From Parapedobacter deserti (lineage in GTDB: Bacteria; Bacteroidota; Bacteroidia; Sphingobacteriales; Sphingobacteriaceae): 64,000 bases of DNA. The stretch is from the NCBI RefSeq assembly GCF_042646065.1, contig NZ_JBHRTA010000060.1:49956-113955 (forward strand), read 5' to 3'. The translations under genes and the position numbers were made by a program. Shown piece after piece: positions 8,725 through 19,099 of this stretch. Under the pieces are notes generated by a model. The model made no database searches. It saw only the letters and a list, made by a program, of their open reading frames with translations, and had not been told where the DNA came from. Positions within the stretch are counted from its first letter, which is position 1; each line of letters opens with the position of its first letter.

Positions 8725-11511
8725 ATGGAATACCATCATAAAACCATCGAAAAGAAATGGCAGCAGTTCTGGGCGGTAAATCAGACCTTCCGTGTAGATC
8801 ACACCACTGACAAGCCGAAATATTATGTGCTGGACATGTTTCCTTACCCGTCCGGCGCGGGCCTGCATGTGGGGCATCCGCTTGGATACATCGCTTCCGA
8901 CATCTTTGCTCGATATAAGCGGTTGAAAGGATTCAATGTACTGCATCCCATGGGGTACGATTCGTTCGGTCTACCGGCCGAGCAATATGCTATCCAGACG
9001 GGCCAGCATCCGGCCGTGACAACCGAGGCAAACATCAAGCGCTATCGTGAGCAACTCGATAACATCGGGTTCTCGTTTGACTGGAGCCGGGAGGTACGCA
9101 CGAGCGACCCGTCGTTTTACAAATGGACACAATGGATTTTCATGCAACTGTATGATTCCTGGTACGACAAGGCGCAAGACCGGGCGGTATCCATTGCTGG
9201 ACTGGTGGCTCATTTCGAAGCGCACGGATCGGATGGAGTGGATGCGGCGTGTGACGACGACGCACTGACGTTCACGGCTGGTGAGTGGAAGGCGTTTAGC
9301 GCAGCAGAACAACACCGGGAACTGCTGAAATACCGGCTTGCCTACTTACGTGAAAGCACCGTCAACTGGTGCGCGGCGCTAGGTACTGTGTTGGCCAACG
9401 ATGAAGTAATCAATGGCGTGTCGGAGCGAGGCGGATACCCCGTAGAACAGAAAAAAATGATGCAGTGGAGCATGCGTATCACCGCATATGCCGAGCGCCT
9501 CCTTAAAGGGCTGGATAGCATCGACTGGCCGGAGCCGCTGGCAGAAATGCAGCGCAATTGGATTGGCAAAAGTATAGGGGCTAGCGTGCGGTTCGCGGTA
9601 CCTTCACTGGGCGAACGCCAGATCCAAGTGTTTACAACCCGCGTGGATACCATCTACGGAGTGAATGCACTGGTACTCGCCCCAGAGCATGAATGGGTGA
9701 AGGCCCTCACCACTGCCGAGCAACAGGCAGCGGTGGATGCCTACATCGCACAGACCAAGAAGAAGTCGGAATTGGACCGCATGGCCGATGTTAAAGCGGT
9801 ATCGGGCGCTTTTACCGGTAGTCATGCTATCCACCCCCTAACGGGCGAGGAAGTGCCCATCTGGATTGCGGACTACGTATTAGCTGGCTACGGTACTGGA
9901 GCCGTAATGGCCGTGCCGTCCGGCGACCAGCGCGATTACCTGTTCTCCACCCACTTCGGGTTGCCGATCATTCCCATCTCGGATGCCCAGCAACTGGACG
10001 GGCAGGCCGATCCCACCAAGGAAGGCCGCTATATCAATTCTGGCATCATCAACGGCATGACCTACAGCGAAGCCGTAGCCACTCTCATAGCAAAGCTGGA
10101 AACCATCGGCGCCGGCGAGGCTACCATTACCTACCGGATGCGCGATGCGGTGTTCGGCCGCCAACGCTATTGGGGGGAGCCGGTGCCGGTTTACTTCAAA
10201 GACGGACTGCCCCAGCTTATCGACGAGGGCGAATTGCCCCTATTGCTGCCAGAGGTCGACAAGTACCTACCCACTGAAACCGGTGAACCACCGCTGGGCC
10301 GTGCAAAAGACTGGAAATACCGCGGTCAGTACGATTATGAACTCAGCACCATGCCGGGCTGGGCAGGCTCCAGCTGGTATTGGTACCGCTATATGGATGC
10401 ACGAAACGACGAGGCATTCGCGTCCAGAGAAGCCATCGATTATTGGCGAGACGTAGATCTCTACATCGGTGGTTCGGAACACGCCACTGGTCACCTGCTT
10501 TATAGTCGATTCTGGAACAAATTTCTAAAAGATTTAGGATATGTATCCGAGGAAGAGCCCTTCAAGAAGCTGATTAACCAGGGGATGATCCAGGGACGGA
10601 GCAACTTCGTATACCGCGTGTTAGATGAAGCGGGTAAAGGTACCAATACGTTCGTTTCTCAGGGATTGAAAGATGAGTACCGCACCATTGCGTTGCATGT
10701 TGATGTAAATATTGTCACTAATGACGTGCTTAACCTTGATAAATTCCGTCAGTTACGGCCGGATTTTGCCGATGCGGAATTTATCCTCGAACACGGTAAA
10801 TATATCTGCGGCCACGAAGTGGAAAAGATGTCGAAGTCTAAGTACAACGTGGTCAATCCCGATGACATTATTGAGCAATACGGTGCCGACACCCTTCGTA
10901 TGTACGAAATGTTTCTGGGTCCACTGGAGCAGAGCAAGCCTTGGAATACCAACGGCATAGAGGGCGTGTATAAGTTTCTGCGCAAGTTCTGGAAGCTGTT
11001 CCACGATGCTGAGGGCAACTTTGCGGTGAGTGATGAGGCCCCCAGCCGGTCCGAACTGAAGGCGCTGCATAAGATTATTAAAAAGGTTGAAGACGACATT
11101 GAGCGATTCTCGTTCAACACATCGGTTTCATCGTTCATGATCTGTGTTAACGAACTGACCGATCTGAGGTGCAACAAGCGCGCCATCTTACAAGACCTTT
11201 GCATTGTGCTACATCCATACGCGCCCCACATCACCGAAGAGTTATGGGCATTGCTGGGCAATGAGCCGGGAGCGCTCGCATACGCCAACTATCCGGTATT
11301 CAATCCCGAATACCTGGTAGAAAACGAATTTGCATATCCGATATCAGTAAACGGGAAAACACGGATGAACCTGACGCTGCCGCTTGACCTGGAGCAGCCG
11401 GAAGTAGAGAAAGCCGTGCTGGCCAACGAAGACGTGCAACGCTACCTTGAAGGCAAGCCGGTGCGTAAGGTGATTTACGTGAAAGGGCGGATTGTAAATA
11501 TCGTGGTGTAA
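8725..11511 (+). CDS. leuS: Leucyl-tRNA synthetase
   Basis: A class I aminoacyl-tRNA synthetase that charges tRNA-Leu. The 928 residues are at the long end of the family. The ATP-binding HIGH motif is HVGH (residues 48-51) within PSGAGLHVGHPLGY, and KMSKS is at 701-705. The CP1 editing domain lies between (TRVDTIYGVNALVL; the GTGAVMAVPSGDQRD segment carries the conserved editing Asp). The C-terminal anticodon-binding domain follows. Its start is separated by about 120 nt from the divergent small gene; a TATTTTCG at 8690-8697 may be its -7 box, though no -33 element matches. Confidence 0.98.
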   Translation: MEYHHKTIEKKWQQFWAVNQTFRVDHTTDKPKYYVLDMFPYPSGAGLHVGHPLGYIASDIFARYKRLKGFNVLHPMGYDSFGLPAEQYAIQTGQHPAVTTEANIKRYREQLDNIGFSFDWSREVRTSDPSFYKWTQWIFMQLYDSWYDKAQDRAVSIAGLVAHFEAHGSDGVDAACDDDALTFTAGEWKAFSAAEQHRELLKYRLAYLRESTVNWCAALGTVLANDEVINGVSERGGYPVEQKKMMQWSMRITAYAERLLKGLDSIDWPEPLAEMQRNWIGKSIGASVRFAVPSLGERQIQVFTTRVDTIYGVNALVLAPEHEWVKALTTAEQQAAVDAYIAQTKKKSELDRMADVKAVSGAFTGSHAIHPLTGEEVPIWIADYVLAGYGTGAVMAVPSGDQRDYLFSTHFGLPIIPISDAQQLDGQADPTKEGRYINSGIINGMTYSEAVATLIAKLETIGAGEATITYRMRDAVFGRQRYWGEPVPVYFKDGLPQLIDEGELPLLLPEVDKYLPTETGEPPLGRAKDWKYRGQYDYELSTMPGWAGSSWYWYRYMDARNDEAFASREAIDYWRDVDLYIGGSEHATGHLLYSRFWNKFLKDLGYVSEEEPFKKLINQGMIQGRSNFVYRVLDEAGKGTNTFVSQGLKDEYRTIALHVDVNIVTNDVLNLDKFRQLRPDFADAEFILEHGKYICGHEVEKMSKSKYNVVNPDDIIEQYGADTLRMYEMFLGPLEQSKPWNTNGIEGVYKFLRKFWKLFHDAEGNFAVSDEAPSRSELKALHKIIKKVEDDIERFSFNTSVSSFMICVNELTDLRCNKRAILQDLCIVLHPYAPHITEELWALLGNEPGALAYANYPVFNPEYLVENEFAYPISVNGKTRMNLTLPLDLEQPEVEKAVLANEDVQRYLEGKPVRKVIYVKGRIVNIVV

Positions 11512-11617
11512 CGGTTCAATCTCCAGTTACTGTTATTGGCATATGCGGTATTTTCAGGAAAGTAGTAAAATTTACTACCTTAGCACAGCAATTCGCTTTA
11601 AGACCAAAAGTACACAT

Positions 11618-13738
11618 ATGAATAGAAAATTATACCTTGTTGCAGGCGCTTGTTTGTTGTTTATCACCAATATAGCTGCTCAAACCAAGCGCTTGGATTT
11701 AGAACAATCGCTCGGCCTTAAACCTTCACTCACCAAGTCAATCAATACCATACGTGGCTGGGCAGATGAAATGCATTACATCGAAGTTGATGCGACCAGC
11801 CGGGAACAATCCCTGGTGCATGTCAAAACCGGAGCCCGCACGCCATACACACCACCCCCCAGTAGCGACGTTGAAGTGTATGTCAAGGACAACGATATCT
11901 ACATCCGCGAGGGTGGAAACTCACCTCGGCAGCTTACACGGTCACCTGAAACCGAAGAAAAGAACCCTACGTTGTCACCTGACAATCGATACGTGGCCTT
12001 TACGCGCGACAACGACCTGTACGCCGTGCGCGTAAGCGATGGAAGGGAAATCCGATACACGTCAGACGCCACCGACGTGATCTACAACGGATGGGCGTCA
12101 TGGGTCTATTTCGAGGAAATTCTGGGGCGTGGCAGCCGGTATAAGGCGTTTTGGTGGTCGCCGGACAGCAAAACGTTGGCGTTCATGCGGTTTGACGACA
12201 CCAAGGTGCCTATGTTTCCGATTTATGGCTCCAGCGGTCAACACGGATATCTCGAGCAAACAAGGTACCCGAAAGCCGGCGACCCCAACCCCGAGGTGAA
12301 GGTCGGGTTTGTGCCCGTAGAGGGCGGTGATGTGGTGTGGGCGGATTTCAATGAAAAAGACGACCAGTATTTTGGTCAGCCTTATTGGAGCTTCGACAGC
12401 AGCAGCCTAATGGTGCAATGGATGAATCGCGATCAGACCATCCTTAAATTTTTTCAGGTAGACCTTTCCACAGGTTTGAAAAAGGAAATCTACGACGAGC
12501 GTCAGGATGCTTGGATAGATTTGAGCCATAGCGAACGTATCACCTATCTAAAGGATAATAAGCATTATATCCTGAAAAGCGACAAAACAGGTTGGGCGCA
12601 CTACTACCTCTATACATTGGACGGGGCGTTGGTCAACCCCATTACCGAAGGCAGGTGGCAGGTGTCCACCTTGGAATTGGTCGATGAAAAAAATAAGGTG
12701 ATTTACTTCACCGCCCGCAAGGAGCACTCAGCAACCGTAGACCTGTACAGCGTCAGCTACAACGGCAAGAACCTTAAACGCCTTACATTCGGCGACTATA
12801 CGCACCAAGTGTCCGTGGCACCCGACGGCAGGCATTTCATCACCATGTACTCGAATGTGCACACCCCGACGAAAGTTGCATTGATGGACAATAAAGGCAA
12901 ATTGATCAGGGAATTGGCAGATAGTAGAGCCGGCGATTTCGACGACTATATTTTTGCGAAGACGGAGTTGATCACCATCCCCACGCCTGATGGTTACCAG
13001 CTACCGGCAACGATCACCTGGCCTACTGATTTTGACGAAACCAAGCCCCATCCCGTCATCTTCAGTATCTATGGGGGACCGGATGCTGGTTCAGTCCGCA
13101 ATACCTGGAAGGGCACGGCTAATCAGCATTGGGCTAATGAGGGGATTGTCCAGATCAGCGTAGACCATCGGGCTTCCGGGCACTTCGGCAAGGAGGGGGT
13201 GGCACTGATGCACCGCAAGCTTGGGCATTGGGAAATGGAAGACTATATCACAGCGGCCGAATGGTTGAAAAGCAAACCTTGGGTAGCCAACGATAAACTG
13301 CTGATTACCGGCCATAGCTATGGCGGTTATCTGACCTGTTTGGCCCTGACAAAGGGCGCTGACTATTTTGACTACGGCATTGCCGGGGCACCAGTCACCA
13401 GTTGGGAGCTTTACGATACCCATTATACCGAACGATTCATGGACACGCCGCAAGAGAATCTTGAAGGATACAAAAACGGCTCGGTGCTTACTTATGTAGA
13501 CAACTACAAAGGCGTATTGCGCATTTTGCATGGCGACATGGATGACAATGTTCACATGCAAAACACCATCCAGCTGGTAGACGCACTGACCGACCGCGAC
13601 ATGCCGTTCGAACTGATGATTTATCCCGGTAGCCGGCACGGTTTTTCCCGGGAAAAGTCGGCGTACGACCGCAAGGAGCGCTACCGCTTTTATTATCAGT
13701 ATTTACTGGAAAAGCCAATGCCGGCAGCGCTGAAATAA
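11618..13738 (+). CDS. Secreted dipeptidyl peptidase IV (S9B family)
   Basis: A 706-residue secreted serine peptidase that removes X-Pro or X-Ala dipeptides from peptide N-termini. A signal peptide (MNRKLYLVAGACLLFITNIAAQ) supports the ATG at 11618 rather than one 75 nt upstream. An N-terminal beta-propeller (DPPIV_N, about 90-440) includes the YEEIL-like VYFEEILGR region typical of DPP-IV substrate recognition. The alpha/beta-hydrolase domain follows with an intact triad: Ser567 in GHSYGG, Asp642 in HGDMDDN and His674 in GSRHGFS. It is a useful contrast with the inactive S9 homologue at 44751. Confidence 0.96.
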   Translation: MNRKLYLVAGACLLFITNIAAQTKRLDLEQSLGLKPSLTKSINTIRGWADEMHYIEVDATSREQSLVHVKTGARTPYTPPPSSDVEVYVKDNDIYIREGGNSPRQLTRSPETEEKNPTLSPDNRYVAFTRDNDLYAVRVSDGREIRYTSDATDVIYNGWASWVYFEEILGRGSRYKAFWWSPDSKTLAFMRFDDTKVPMFPIYGSSGQHGYLEQTRYPKAGDPNPEVKVGFVPVEGGDVVWADFNEKDDQYFGQPYWSFDSSSLMVQWMNRDQTILKFFQVDLSTGLKKEIYDERQDAWIDLSHSERITYLKDNKHYILKSDKTGWAHYYLYTLDGALVNPITEGRWQVSTLELVDEKNKVIYFTARKEHSATVDLYSVSYNGKNLKRLTFGDYTHQVSVAPDGRHFITMYSNVHTPTKVALMDNKGKLIRELADSRAGDFDDYIFAKTELITIPTPDGYQLPATITWPTDFDETKPHPVIFSIYGGPDAGSVRNTWKGTANQHWANEGIVQISVDHRASGHFGKEGVALMHRKLGHWEMEDYITAAEWLKSKPWVANDKLLITGHSYGGYLTCLALTKGADYFDYGIAGAPVTSWELYDTHYTERFMDTPQENLEGYKNGSVLTYVDNYKGVLRILHGDMDDNVHMQNTIQLVDALTDRDMPFELMIYPGSRHGFSREKSAYDRKERYRFYYQYLLEKPMPAALK

Positions 13739-13760
13739 GGACAAATACCTTTGCCATTGA

Positions 13761-14415
13761 ATGGAAAATAAGCTGATTAACCCACAAAAGATTAACCTCC
13801 TGCTGGTGGATGATCACCAGCTTTTCGTCGACGGACTGCGGTCCATCCTTGAAAACCATCCGCGTTTTACCGTATGGCGCACTGCCCGTGATGGAAGAGA
13901 GGCTTCTAGCTTTTGCAACACCACAAACCTGATGTCATTGTCATGGACCTGATATGCCGAAGATTGACGAGCAGCAAGCGGCTGCGAAAGCCCTGTCGAT
14001 GTAGCCGAACCTGAAAATTCTCGTCGTCTCCATGTATTACACCCCATCGTTGCAGGCATCGTTGCGCGCCATCGTTGTAGCTGGTTTCATGCCTAAAGAT
14101 TCTGATGCCATCGTGCTTACCCGTGCTATTTAGGAAATCTACCGCGGGGGCCAATATTTTGAGGCACATGCTGTGCACGCTTCCGCACTGAACGAAGACA
14201 CTCATAAACGCATACGGCAAAAATACAACCTGACCAAGCGCGAGGTGGAAATTATGCGGCAGGTCCGGCAAAACAAAACGACGCTGGAAATCGCTGAGCA
14301 GCTTTTCGTCAGTCCGCTAACAATCGAAACGCACCGAAGAGATATCCGTACCAAACTGAATATCAAAGGAAACAATGGTCTGCTGCTTTTTGCCCAGCGG
14401 CATCTGGATATCTAA
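13761..14415 (+). pseudogene. Decayed LuxR/NarL-type response regulator
   Basis: The N-terminal receiver start (LLLVDDHQLFVDGL) and the C-terminal GerE helix-turn-helix (LTKREVEIMRQV, TLEIAEQLFVSPLTIETH) of one NarL-type regulator are in different frames. Between them the reading frame shifts at least twice (near 13900, where LLQHHKPDVIVMDL appears in another frame, and near 13951, just before DMPKID), and two in-frame stops follow (TAG at 14002-14004 and 14131-14133). The residual protein remains clearly recognisable, so the decay is recent. It starts 22 nt after the DPP-IV gene. No intact sensor kinase is adjacent, although an orphan kinase lies downstream at 14957. Confidence 0.92.
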
Positions 14416-14460
14416 ACCAATGTTACGGAGGCAAATGCCGAAAAAAGATATGTCCTTTTC

Positions 14461-14490
14461 TTGGATAATTTTTTCTAATCGCTATATTTG
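14461..14490 (+). promoter_or_regulatory. Promoter of tRNA-Ala
   Basis: TTG at 14461-14463, a 19-nt spacer and TATATTTG at 14483-14490 match the Bacteroidota sigma-ABfr consensus exactly. The tRNA begins 15 nt after the -7 box, consistent with a short leader. Confidence 0.85.
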
Positions 14491-14504
14491 CAGTCCGAAA
14501 AAGC

Positions 14505-14578
<74 letters not shown>

Positions 14579-14590
14579 CTTGAATATAAG

Positions 14591-14619
14591 GCACTTATGA
14601 ATATCCATAAGTGCTTTTT
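14591..14619 (+). terminator. Intrinsic terminator after tRNA-Ala
   Basis: GCACTTATG at 14591-14599 pairs perfectly with CATAAGTGC at 14606-14614, followed by five T. It closes the tRNA transcription unit 12 nt after the tRNA. Confidence 0.85.
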
Positions 14620-14956
14620 CGTTAAGAACCCTTTAGGAGAATTCTTTGGAATCATTTAACGTGTCCGAATCATTCAACGCGTCGCTCACCTGTAGGGTTT
14701 TAACGTTGATCCACTCTTAGCTTTCTCATTAATATTCGTAGTACTTATAATGATTTAATGTGTACCTTTGCAAAGGTCTTCACACTGAATTTTATGCAGA
14801 TTGCGGCGTGGTCATTGGGACCGCCCGAAAAACCGTTTAACGGAGATAAGCGGCCTGTGATATGCAGCCGAAAGCCATTGTGCACTTTATTGCAAAATAT
14901 GTGATGATTAACTATTTTAATATACTTCTTTTGCCAACTAAAATGGCAACTAATTT
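14620..14956 (+). other. Noncoding stretch upstream of the orphan histidine kinase
   Basis: No convincing gene is visible. TACCTTTG at 14763-14770 is a perfect -7 box, but no TTG lies at the usual distance; if used, the kinase mRNA would carry a leader of about 180 nt. Nothing else is recognised. Confidence 0.5.
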
Positions 14957-16921
14957 ATGACCGAGCTACAACAGGTGTTTGACGAGTCGCCTATTGCCAT
15001 ATATACATGTGACCATAATGGCTATGTTACGTTTTATAACAGAGCCGCCGTCGCTTTATGGGGAAGAGCACCCCAAATCGGGAAGGATCTGTGGTGCGGC
15101 TCTTGGAAAATTTATTTTCCTGATGGCCGACCAATGCCGTTGGATACCTGCCCAATGGCGCTGACGCTCAAAGAGCGTATACCGTATGAAAACCGCCGGA
15201 TTACCATAGAAAGGCCTGACGGTTCTTTCAGGAACCTGAGGGTGTTTCCGCGACCGCTATTTGATAGCAATGGTAGGCTGACTGGCGCGCATAACACGCT
15301 GATAGATGTTACGGAAACCCACGAGCAGGACATCCGCAATGCCATGCTCGCCGCCATTGTGGAGTCTTCGGATGATGCAATTATCAGCAAGAACCTGGAC
15401 GGAACAATCACCAGCTGGAACCGTGGCGCCGAGCGGATTTTTGGCTACAGCCAGGATGAGATCATCGGAAAGCCCATTACCACCCTAATCCCGCTTTCCC
15501 GCAGGAATGAAGAACACCGAATTATAGACAGTATAAAAGACGGAAGGAAGGTCGATCACTTCCAGACCATGCGATGTCATAAAGCGGGGCATGAAATCAT
15601 TGTGTCGCTGACGGTATCGCCCATAAAAGATGCAAATGAGAACATCGTAGGTGCGTCTAAAATAGCGCGCGACATCACCGATCAGGTCAAGGCGCAGGAA
15701 ATAATCAAAAGATATACCGAGAACCTGGAAACCTTAAATGCGATAGGAAAGGGAATTTCCGAAAAATTGGACATCGAAGCGATTCTACAGCGTGTAACCG
15801 AGGCAACCACAAAAATTACCGGCGCTGCTTTCGGGGCTTTCTTTTATAACATTGATGCTGTTGAGCATGAAGCATTTACCATATATGTGACATCTGGTAT
15901 ACGCCCAATTTCGTTTGAGAAAATCTCCATCCCGCGCAATCTGGCTATTTTCCACCCAACATTCAAAGGCCAAGGTGCGTTACGTCTGCATGATATTACG
16001 GGAGACCCGCGCTTCAGTGAGTATCCGACTCATTTCGGATTGCCCGAGCAATATCCCCGTGTTGTCAGCTATCTATCGATGCCGGTCATTCTGAACTCGG
16101 GAATTGTGATTGGCGGCTTGTTCTTTGGGCACCCCGAGCCTGGCAAATTTACATCAGAACACGAAGACATCATAGGCAGCATCGCTTCACAGGTGGCAGT
16201 AGCGCTCGACAATGCACAGCTATTCGAACGGGTCAGATTGCTGAGCGCCCAAAAGGACGAGTTTATCGCGATAGCCAGCCACGAACTGAAAACGCCCCTG
16301 ACGTCCGTAAAGGGATTTTTGCAGGTATTGACAAAGCGTCAACAAAATGATGTAGAACGGCGCTTCCTTGAGAAGTCACTGATTCAGGTCGAGCGGTTGA
16401 ATACCTTGGTAGACGATATGCTAAACATGTCAAAGATTGAAGCCGGCAAGCTCGAGTTTAATATCGAAACCTTTGATATGTCGGACCTGGTCCAGGATAT
16501 TGTTGGAACGTTTAAGCATACCCATGCAACGCACAAAATAGTAAGCGAAGTTCCGCCGGCCCCCGTCTTTGTCGAAGCCGATAAGCAACGGATCGAACAA
16601 GCAATGATCAATCTGATAGGCAATGCCATTAAATACTCTCCTAATGCTGACCTTGTAAATGTCAAGCTGTTCAGATCAAATGAATCACTGACCTTCAGCG
16701 TTGAGGATTATGGAATTGGTCTTACTGAAGAGCAGCAGCAAAAGGCTTTCCTAAGATTTTATCGCGCCGACGGAAATAAGGGAATCAGCGGCTTGGGGCT
16801 AGGATTATACCTAACCAAGCAGATTGTTGATCGGCATGACGGCAGTTTGAAGGTCAGTAGTAAATTTGGCGCGGGATCTACTTTTTACTTTACGTTGCCG
16901 CTGTCAAGAAGTAAGCAATAG
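14957..16921 (+). CDS. Soluble PAS-PAS-GAF sensor histidine kinase
   Basis: A 654-residue kinase without membrane segments, so a cytoplasmic sensor. The order is PAS (about 1-115), PAS (about 128-245, with SWNRGAERIFGYSQDEIIGKP), GAF (about 260-425), HisKA with the phosphoacceptor His442 in IASHELKTPLT, and HATPase_c with N box NLIGNAIKYS, G1 VEDYGIGL and G2 GLGLGLYLTKQIV. No response regulator is adjacent; the nearest, at 13761, is a pseudogene lying across tRNA-Ala. Whether the two were once partners cannot be told from the sequence. Confidence 0.94.
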   Translation: MTELQQVFDESPIAIYTCDHNGYVTFYNRAAVALWGRAPQIGKDLWCGSWKIYFPDGRPMPLDTCPMALTLKERIPYENRRITIERPDGSFRNLRVFPRPLFDSNGRLTGAHNTLIDVTETHEQDIRNAMLAAIVESSDDAIISKNLDGTITSWNRGAERIFGYSQDEIIGKPITTLIPLSRRNEEHRIIDSIKDGRKVDHFQTMRCHKAGHEIIVSLTVSPIKDANENIVGASKIARDITDQVKAQEIIKRYTENLETLNAIGKGISEKLDIEAILQRVTEATTKITGAAFGAFFYNIDAVEHEAFTIYVTSGIRPISFEKISIPRNLAIFHPTFKGQGALRLHDITGDPRFSEYPTHFGLPEQYPRVVSYLSMPVILNSGIVIGGLFFGHPEPGKFTSEHEDIIGSIASQVAVALDNAQLFERVRLLSAQKDEFIAIASHELKTPLTSVKGFLQVLTKRQQNDVERRFLEKSLIQVERLNTLVDDMLNMSKIEAGKLEFNIETFDMSDLVQDIVGTFKHTHATHKIVSEVPPAPVFVEADKQRIEQAMINLIGNAIKYSPNADLVNVKLFRSNESLTFSVEDYGIGLTEEQQQKAFLRFYRADGNKGISGLGLGLYLTKQIVDRHDGSLKVSSKFGAGSTFYFTLPLSRSKQ

Positions 16922-17015
16922 CCGCAAAAGGCCTCATTTCTTTTTGCATTCTTGTAATTGGCTATGAGAAGCGGAAACTTTATCCCACCTTTGCAGTAAG
17001 TTTTCGTCAATCCAA

Positions 17016-17801
17016 ATGATTCAGTTTCTGAAGGACAGTACATTTGCCGTAAATGACGTGATCAACCGGTCGCTGGACCTGCTGAGGAAATACTATTTCT
17101 CCATCGCAGGACTCTGCTTTTTGCTGTTCCTTACATCTAATACGTCTGGGATTCTCGCTTTTTATTTTAATGAGGTAAATGCATTTCTCAGCGTCGTTAT
17201 GGCTTTTCTGTTTGCTGTCCTGTATTTCGGCACGCAGCTGACGCTGTTCAAGTATATTTTTACGCTGATCGACAAGAAAGAGCGTGTGCACTTGACAGGT
17301 ACCATACCAAGCACTAGAGAACTGCTATACTTTTTTACCGGCATGTTCAGTATCACACTGCTCGCATTGTTATTTTACTTCGTTATTTCCCTTGTGGCGT
17401 TTCCGTTGGTTTATGCCCGCGTAGACGTGTCGCTTATGGTCAACATTGCCCGTGCAATTTCGGCAGTAGTGATTTTTATTTTCCTGCTCAGGGTGGCATT
17501 TTACCCGTTCTTTATCATTGAACGGCAAGCCGGCCCCTTCAGGGCGCTACGGCTGAGTTTTGCGCTCACCAAAGGAAATGTGACCAAGTTGTTGCTCATA
17601 TTGGCATTTTTTGCCATTTTGCACCTTTTATATTTGTATTTCAACTATACGGGATTTCCGATGGTGTCAACGGTACTAAGTTTGGTCAATTCATTTTTGG
17701 TGGGGCCGCTGTCGAGTGTCGTTATTGCGGTAGCTTACCGGGATATGATGGCCGACTATCATGGCGGGGACGACCCTCGGGTAATGAAAAATATCATATA
17801 G
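17016..17801 (+). CDS. Polytopic membrane protein of unknown function
   Basis: A 261-residue protein with about six hydrophobic segments (near 28-50, 55-80, 105-135, 148-170, 190-210 and 220-242) and no enzymatic motif I recognise. The segment GPFRALRLSFALTKGN resembles the linker of glycerophosphodiester-phosphodiesterase-type membrane domains and DUF4013-like proteins, but this is weak. A CACCTTTG element about 23 nt upstream may be a variant -7 box. It lies alone between the kinase and dxr. Confidence 0.75.
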   Translation: MIQFLKDSTFAVNDVINRSLDLLRKYYFSIAGLCFLLFLTSNTSGILAFYFNEVNAFLSVVMAFLFAVLYFGTQLTLFKYIFTLIDKKERVHLTGTIPSTRELLYFFTGMFSITLLALLFYFVISLVAFPLVYARVDVSLMVNIARAISAVVIFIFLLRVAFYPFFIIERQAGPFRALRLSFALTKGNVTKLLLILAFFAILHLLYLYFNYTGFPMVSTVLSLVNSFLVGPLSSVVIAVAYRDMMADYHGGDDPRVMKNII

Positions 17802-17906
17802 TTTGTCGTCAGTAATCAGCGGGCAAGTAACGTGTGAGTAAGCGGAGAGCGCAAAAAAGCAAACAGTCATCGCAGAAAGCCAGAAACACAGAAGACAGAA
17901 CGCGTT

Positions 17907-19094
17907 TTGGAAAAGAAGAAACAAATAGCCATACTGGGTGCTACCGGCAGCATTGGTACGCAAGCATTGGAAGTGGTGCGGGCTTGTCCCGAACGATTTG
18001 AGATCCGGATGCTTAGTGCCGGCACGAATTCGGACTTGCTGATCAGGCAGGCGATCGAGTTCCGGCCGAAAACCGTGGCTATTGCCGATGAACGAAAATA
18101 CCATGAAGTGAAGGCGGCTTTGTCAGGTGTACCAACAACGGTGTTCGCAGGCCGCGATGCCATGGAAGAGGCCATCCAGCACAGCGGAGCAGACATCGCG
18201 ATCAGCGCACTGGTTGGCTTTGCAGGTCTCGGACCGACACTGGCGGCCATTGAGGCAGGGATGGACGTAGCATTGGCAAACAAGGAAACGTTAGTCGTAG
18301 CTGGCCAGTTGGTAATGGATTTAGCAGCCAAACACGGGGTGAAGCTCCTGCCGGTAGACTCCGAGCATTCGGCCATCTTCCAATGCATCGTAGGGGAGGA
18401 ACATAGTGTTATAGAGAAGATATACCTTACCGCATCCGGCGGACCTTTCCGGGGGAAAAGCCGGGAGTATTTATCGACGGTGAGCCAAGAGCAGGCCCTG
18501 CGCCATCCGAACTGGGTGATGGGCGCTAAAATCACCATAGACTCCGCCACGCTGATGAATAAAGGCTTGGAGGTGATCGAGGCAAAATGGCTGTTCAAAT
18601 TGCAGGCACGACAAATTGACGTGATCGTGCACCCGCAATCCATTGTCCATTCACTAGTGCAATTTGGCGACGGCAGTATAAAGGCACAGTTGGGGCTTCC
18701 CGACATGAAATTGCCGATACAATATGCGCTCACCTATCCCGATAGGGCGAAGAGCAACTTCAAACGGTTCAATTTTGCCGAATTTCCAGCGCTTACGTTT
18801 GAGCAGCCTGACACCGGCACGTTCCTTAACCTGGCGCTGGCTTACCGGGCATTGGAGGCAGGCGGTAGCATGCCCTGCGTACTTAACGCTGCCAATGAAA
18901 TAGTCGTGGCAGCGTTTTTGAAAGGAGAGGTCGGGTTTCTCCAAATGAGCGACATCATCAGTGAAACCATGGAAGTCTGCGAGCACATCGCCGTACCATC
19001 ATTGGTCGATTACGTTGAAGCCGACCGGAGAAGCCGGGAAATCGCAGCTGGTCTGGTAACAAAAAGTAAAGGAATATATCAAATAGCAAAATAA
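17907..19094 (+). CDS. dxr: 1-deoxy-D-xylulose 5-phosphate reductoisomerase
   Basis: The second step of the MEP isoprenoid pathway, converting DXP to MEP with NADPH. The 395 residues fit the family. The NADPH-binding GATGSIG is at residues 11-17, LANKETLVVAG follows, and the metal/substrate motifs PVDSEHSAIFQ and SGGPF are intact. The start is a TTG at 17907: it puts the Rossmann motif at the usual distance and no ATG lies between. rseP follows 5 nt downstream, so the two are co-transcribed, a frequent pairing in bacteria. Confidence 0.97.
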   Translation: MEKKKQIAILGATGSIGTQALEVVRACPERFEIRMLSAGTNSDLLIRQAIEFRPKTVAIADERKYHEVKAALSGVPTTVFAGRDAMEEAIQHSGADIAISALVGFAGLGPTLAAIEAGMDVALANKETLVVAGQLVMDLAAKHGVKLLPVDSEHSAIFQCIVGEEHSVIEKIYLTASGGPFRGKSREYLSTVSQEQALRHPNWVMGAKITIDSATLMNKGLEVIEAKWLFKLQARQIDVIVHPQSIVHSLVQFGDGSIKAQLGLPDMKLPIQYALTYPDRAKSNFKRFNFAEFPALTFEQPDTGTFLNLALAYRALEAGGSMPCVLNAANEIVVAAFLKGEVGFLQMSDIISETMEVCEHIAVPSLVDYVEADRRSREIAAGLVTKSKGIYQIAK

Positions 19095-19099
19095 ATTAA

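Noticed and set aside
13761..14415. Programmed frameshifting to make a full response regulator
   Set aside because: Two shifts and two in-frame stops would all have to be bypassed, and no slippery sequence is evident; decay is simpler.
17867..18733. 288-codon minus-strand frame opposite dxr
   Set aside because: It is rich in Ser, Pro and Cys without domain features and lies fully opposite a conserved gene; it is a shadow of dxr codon use.
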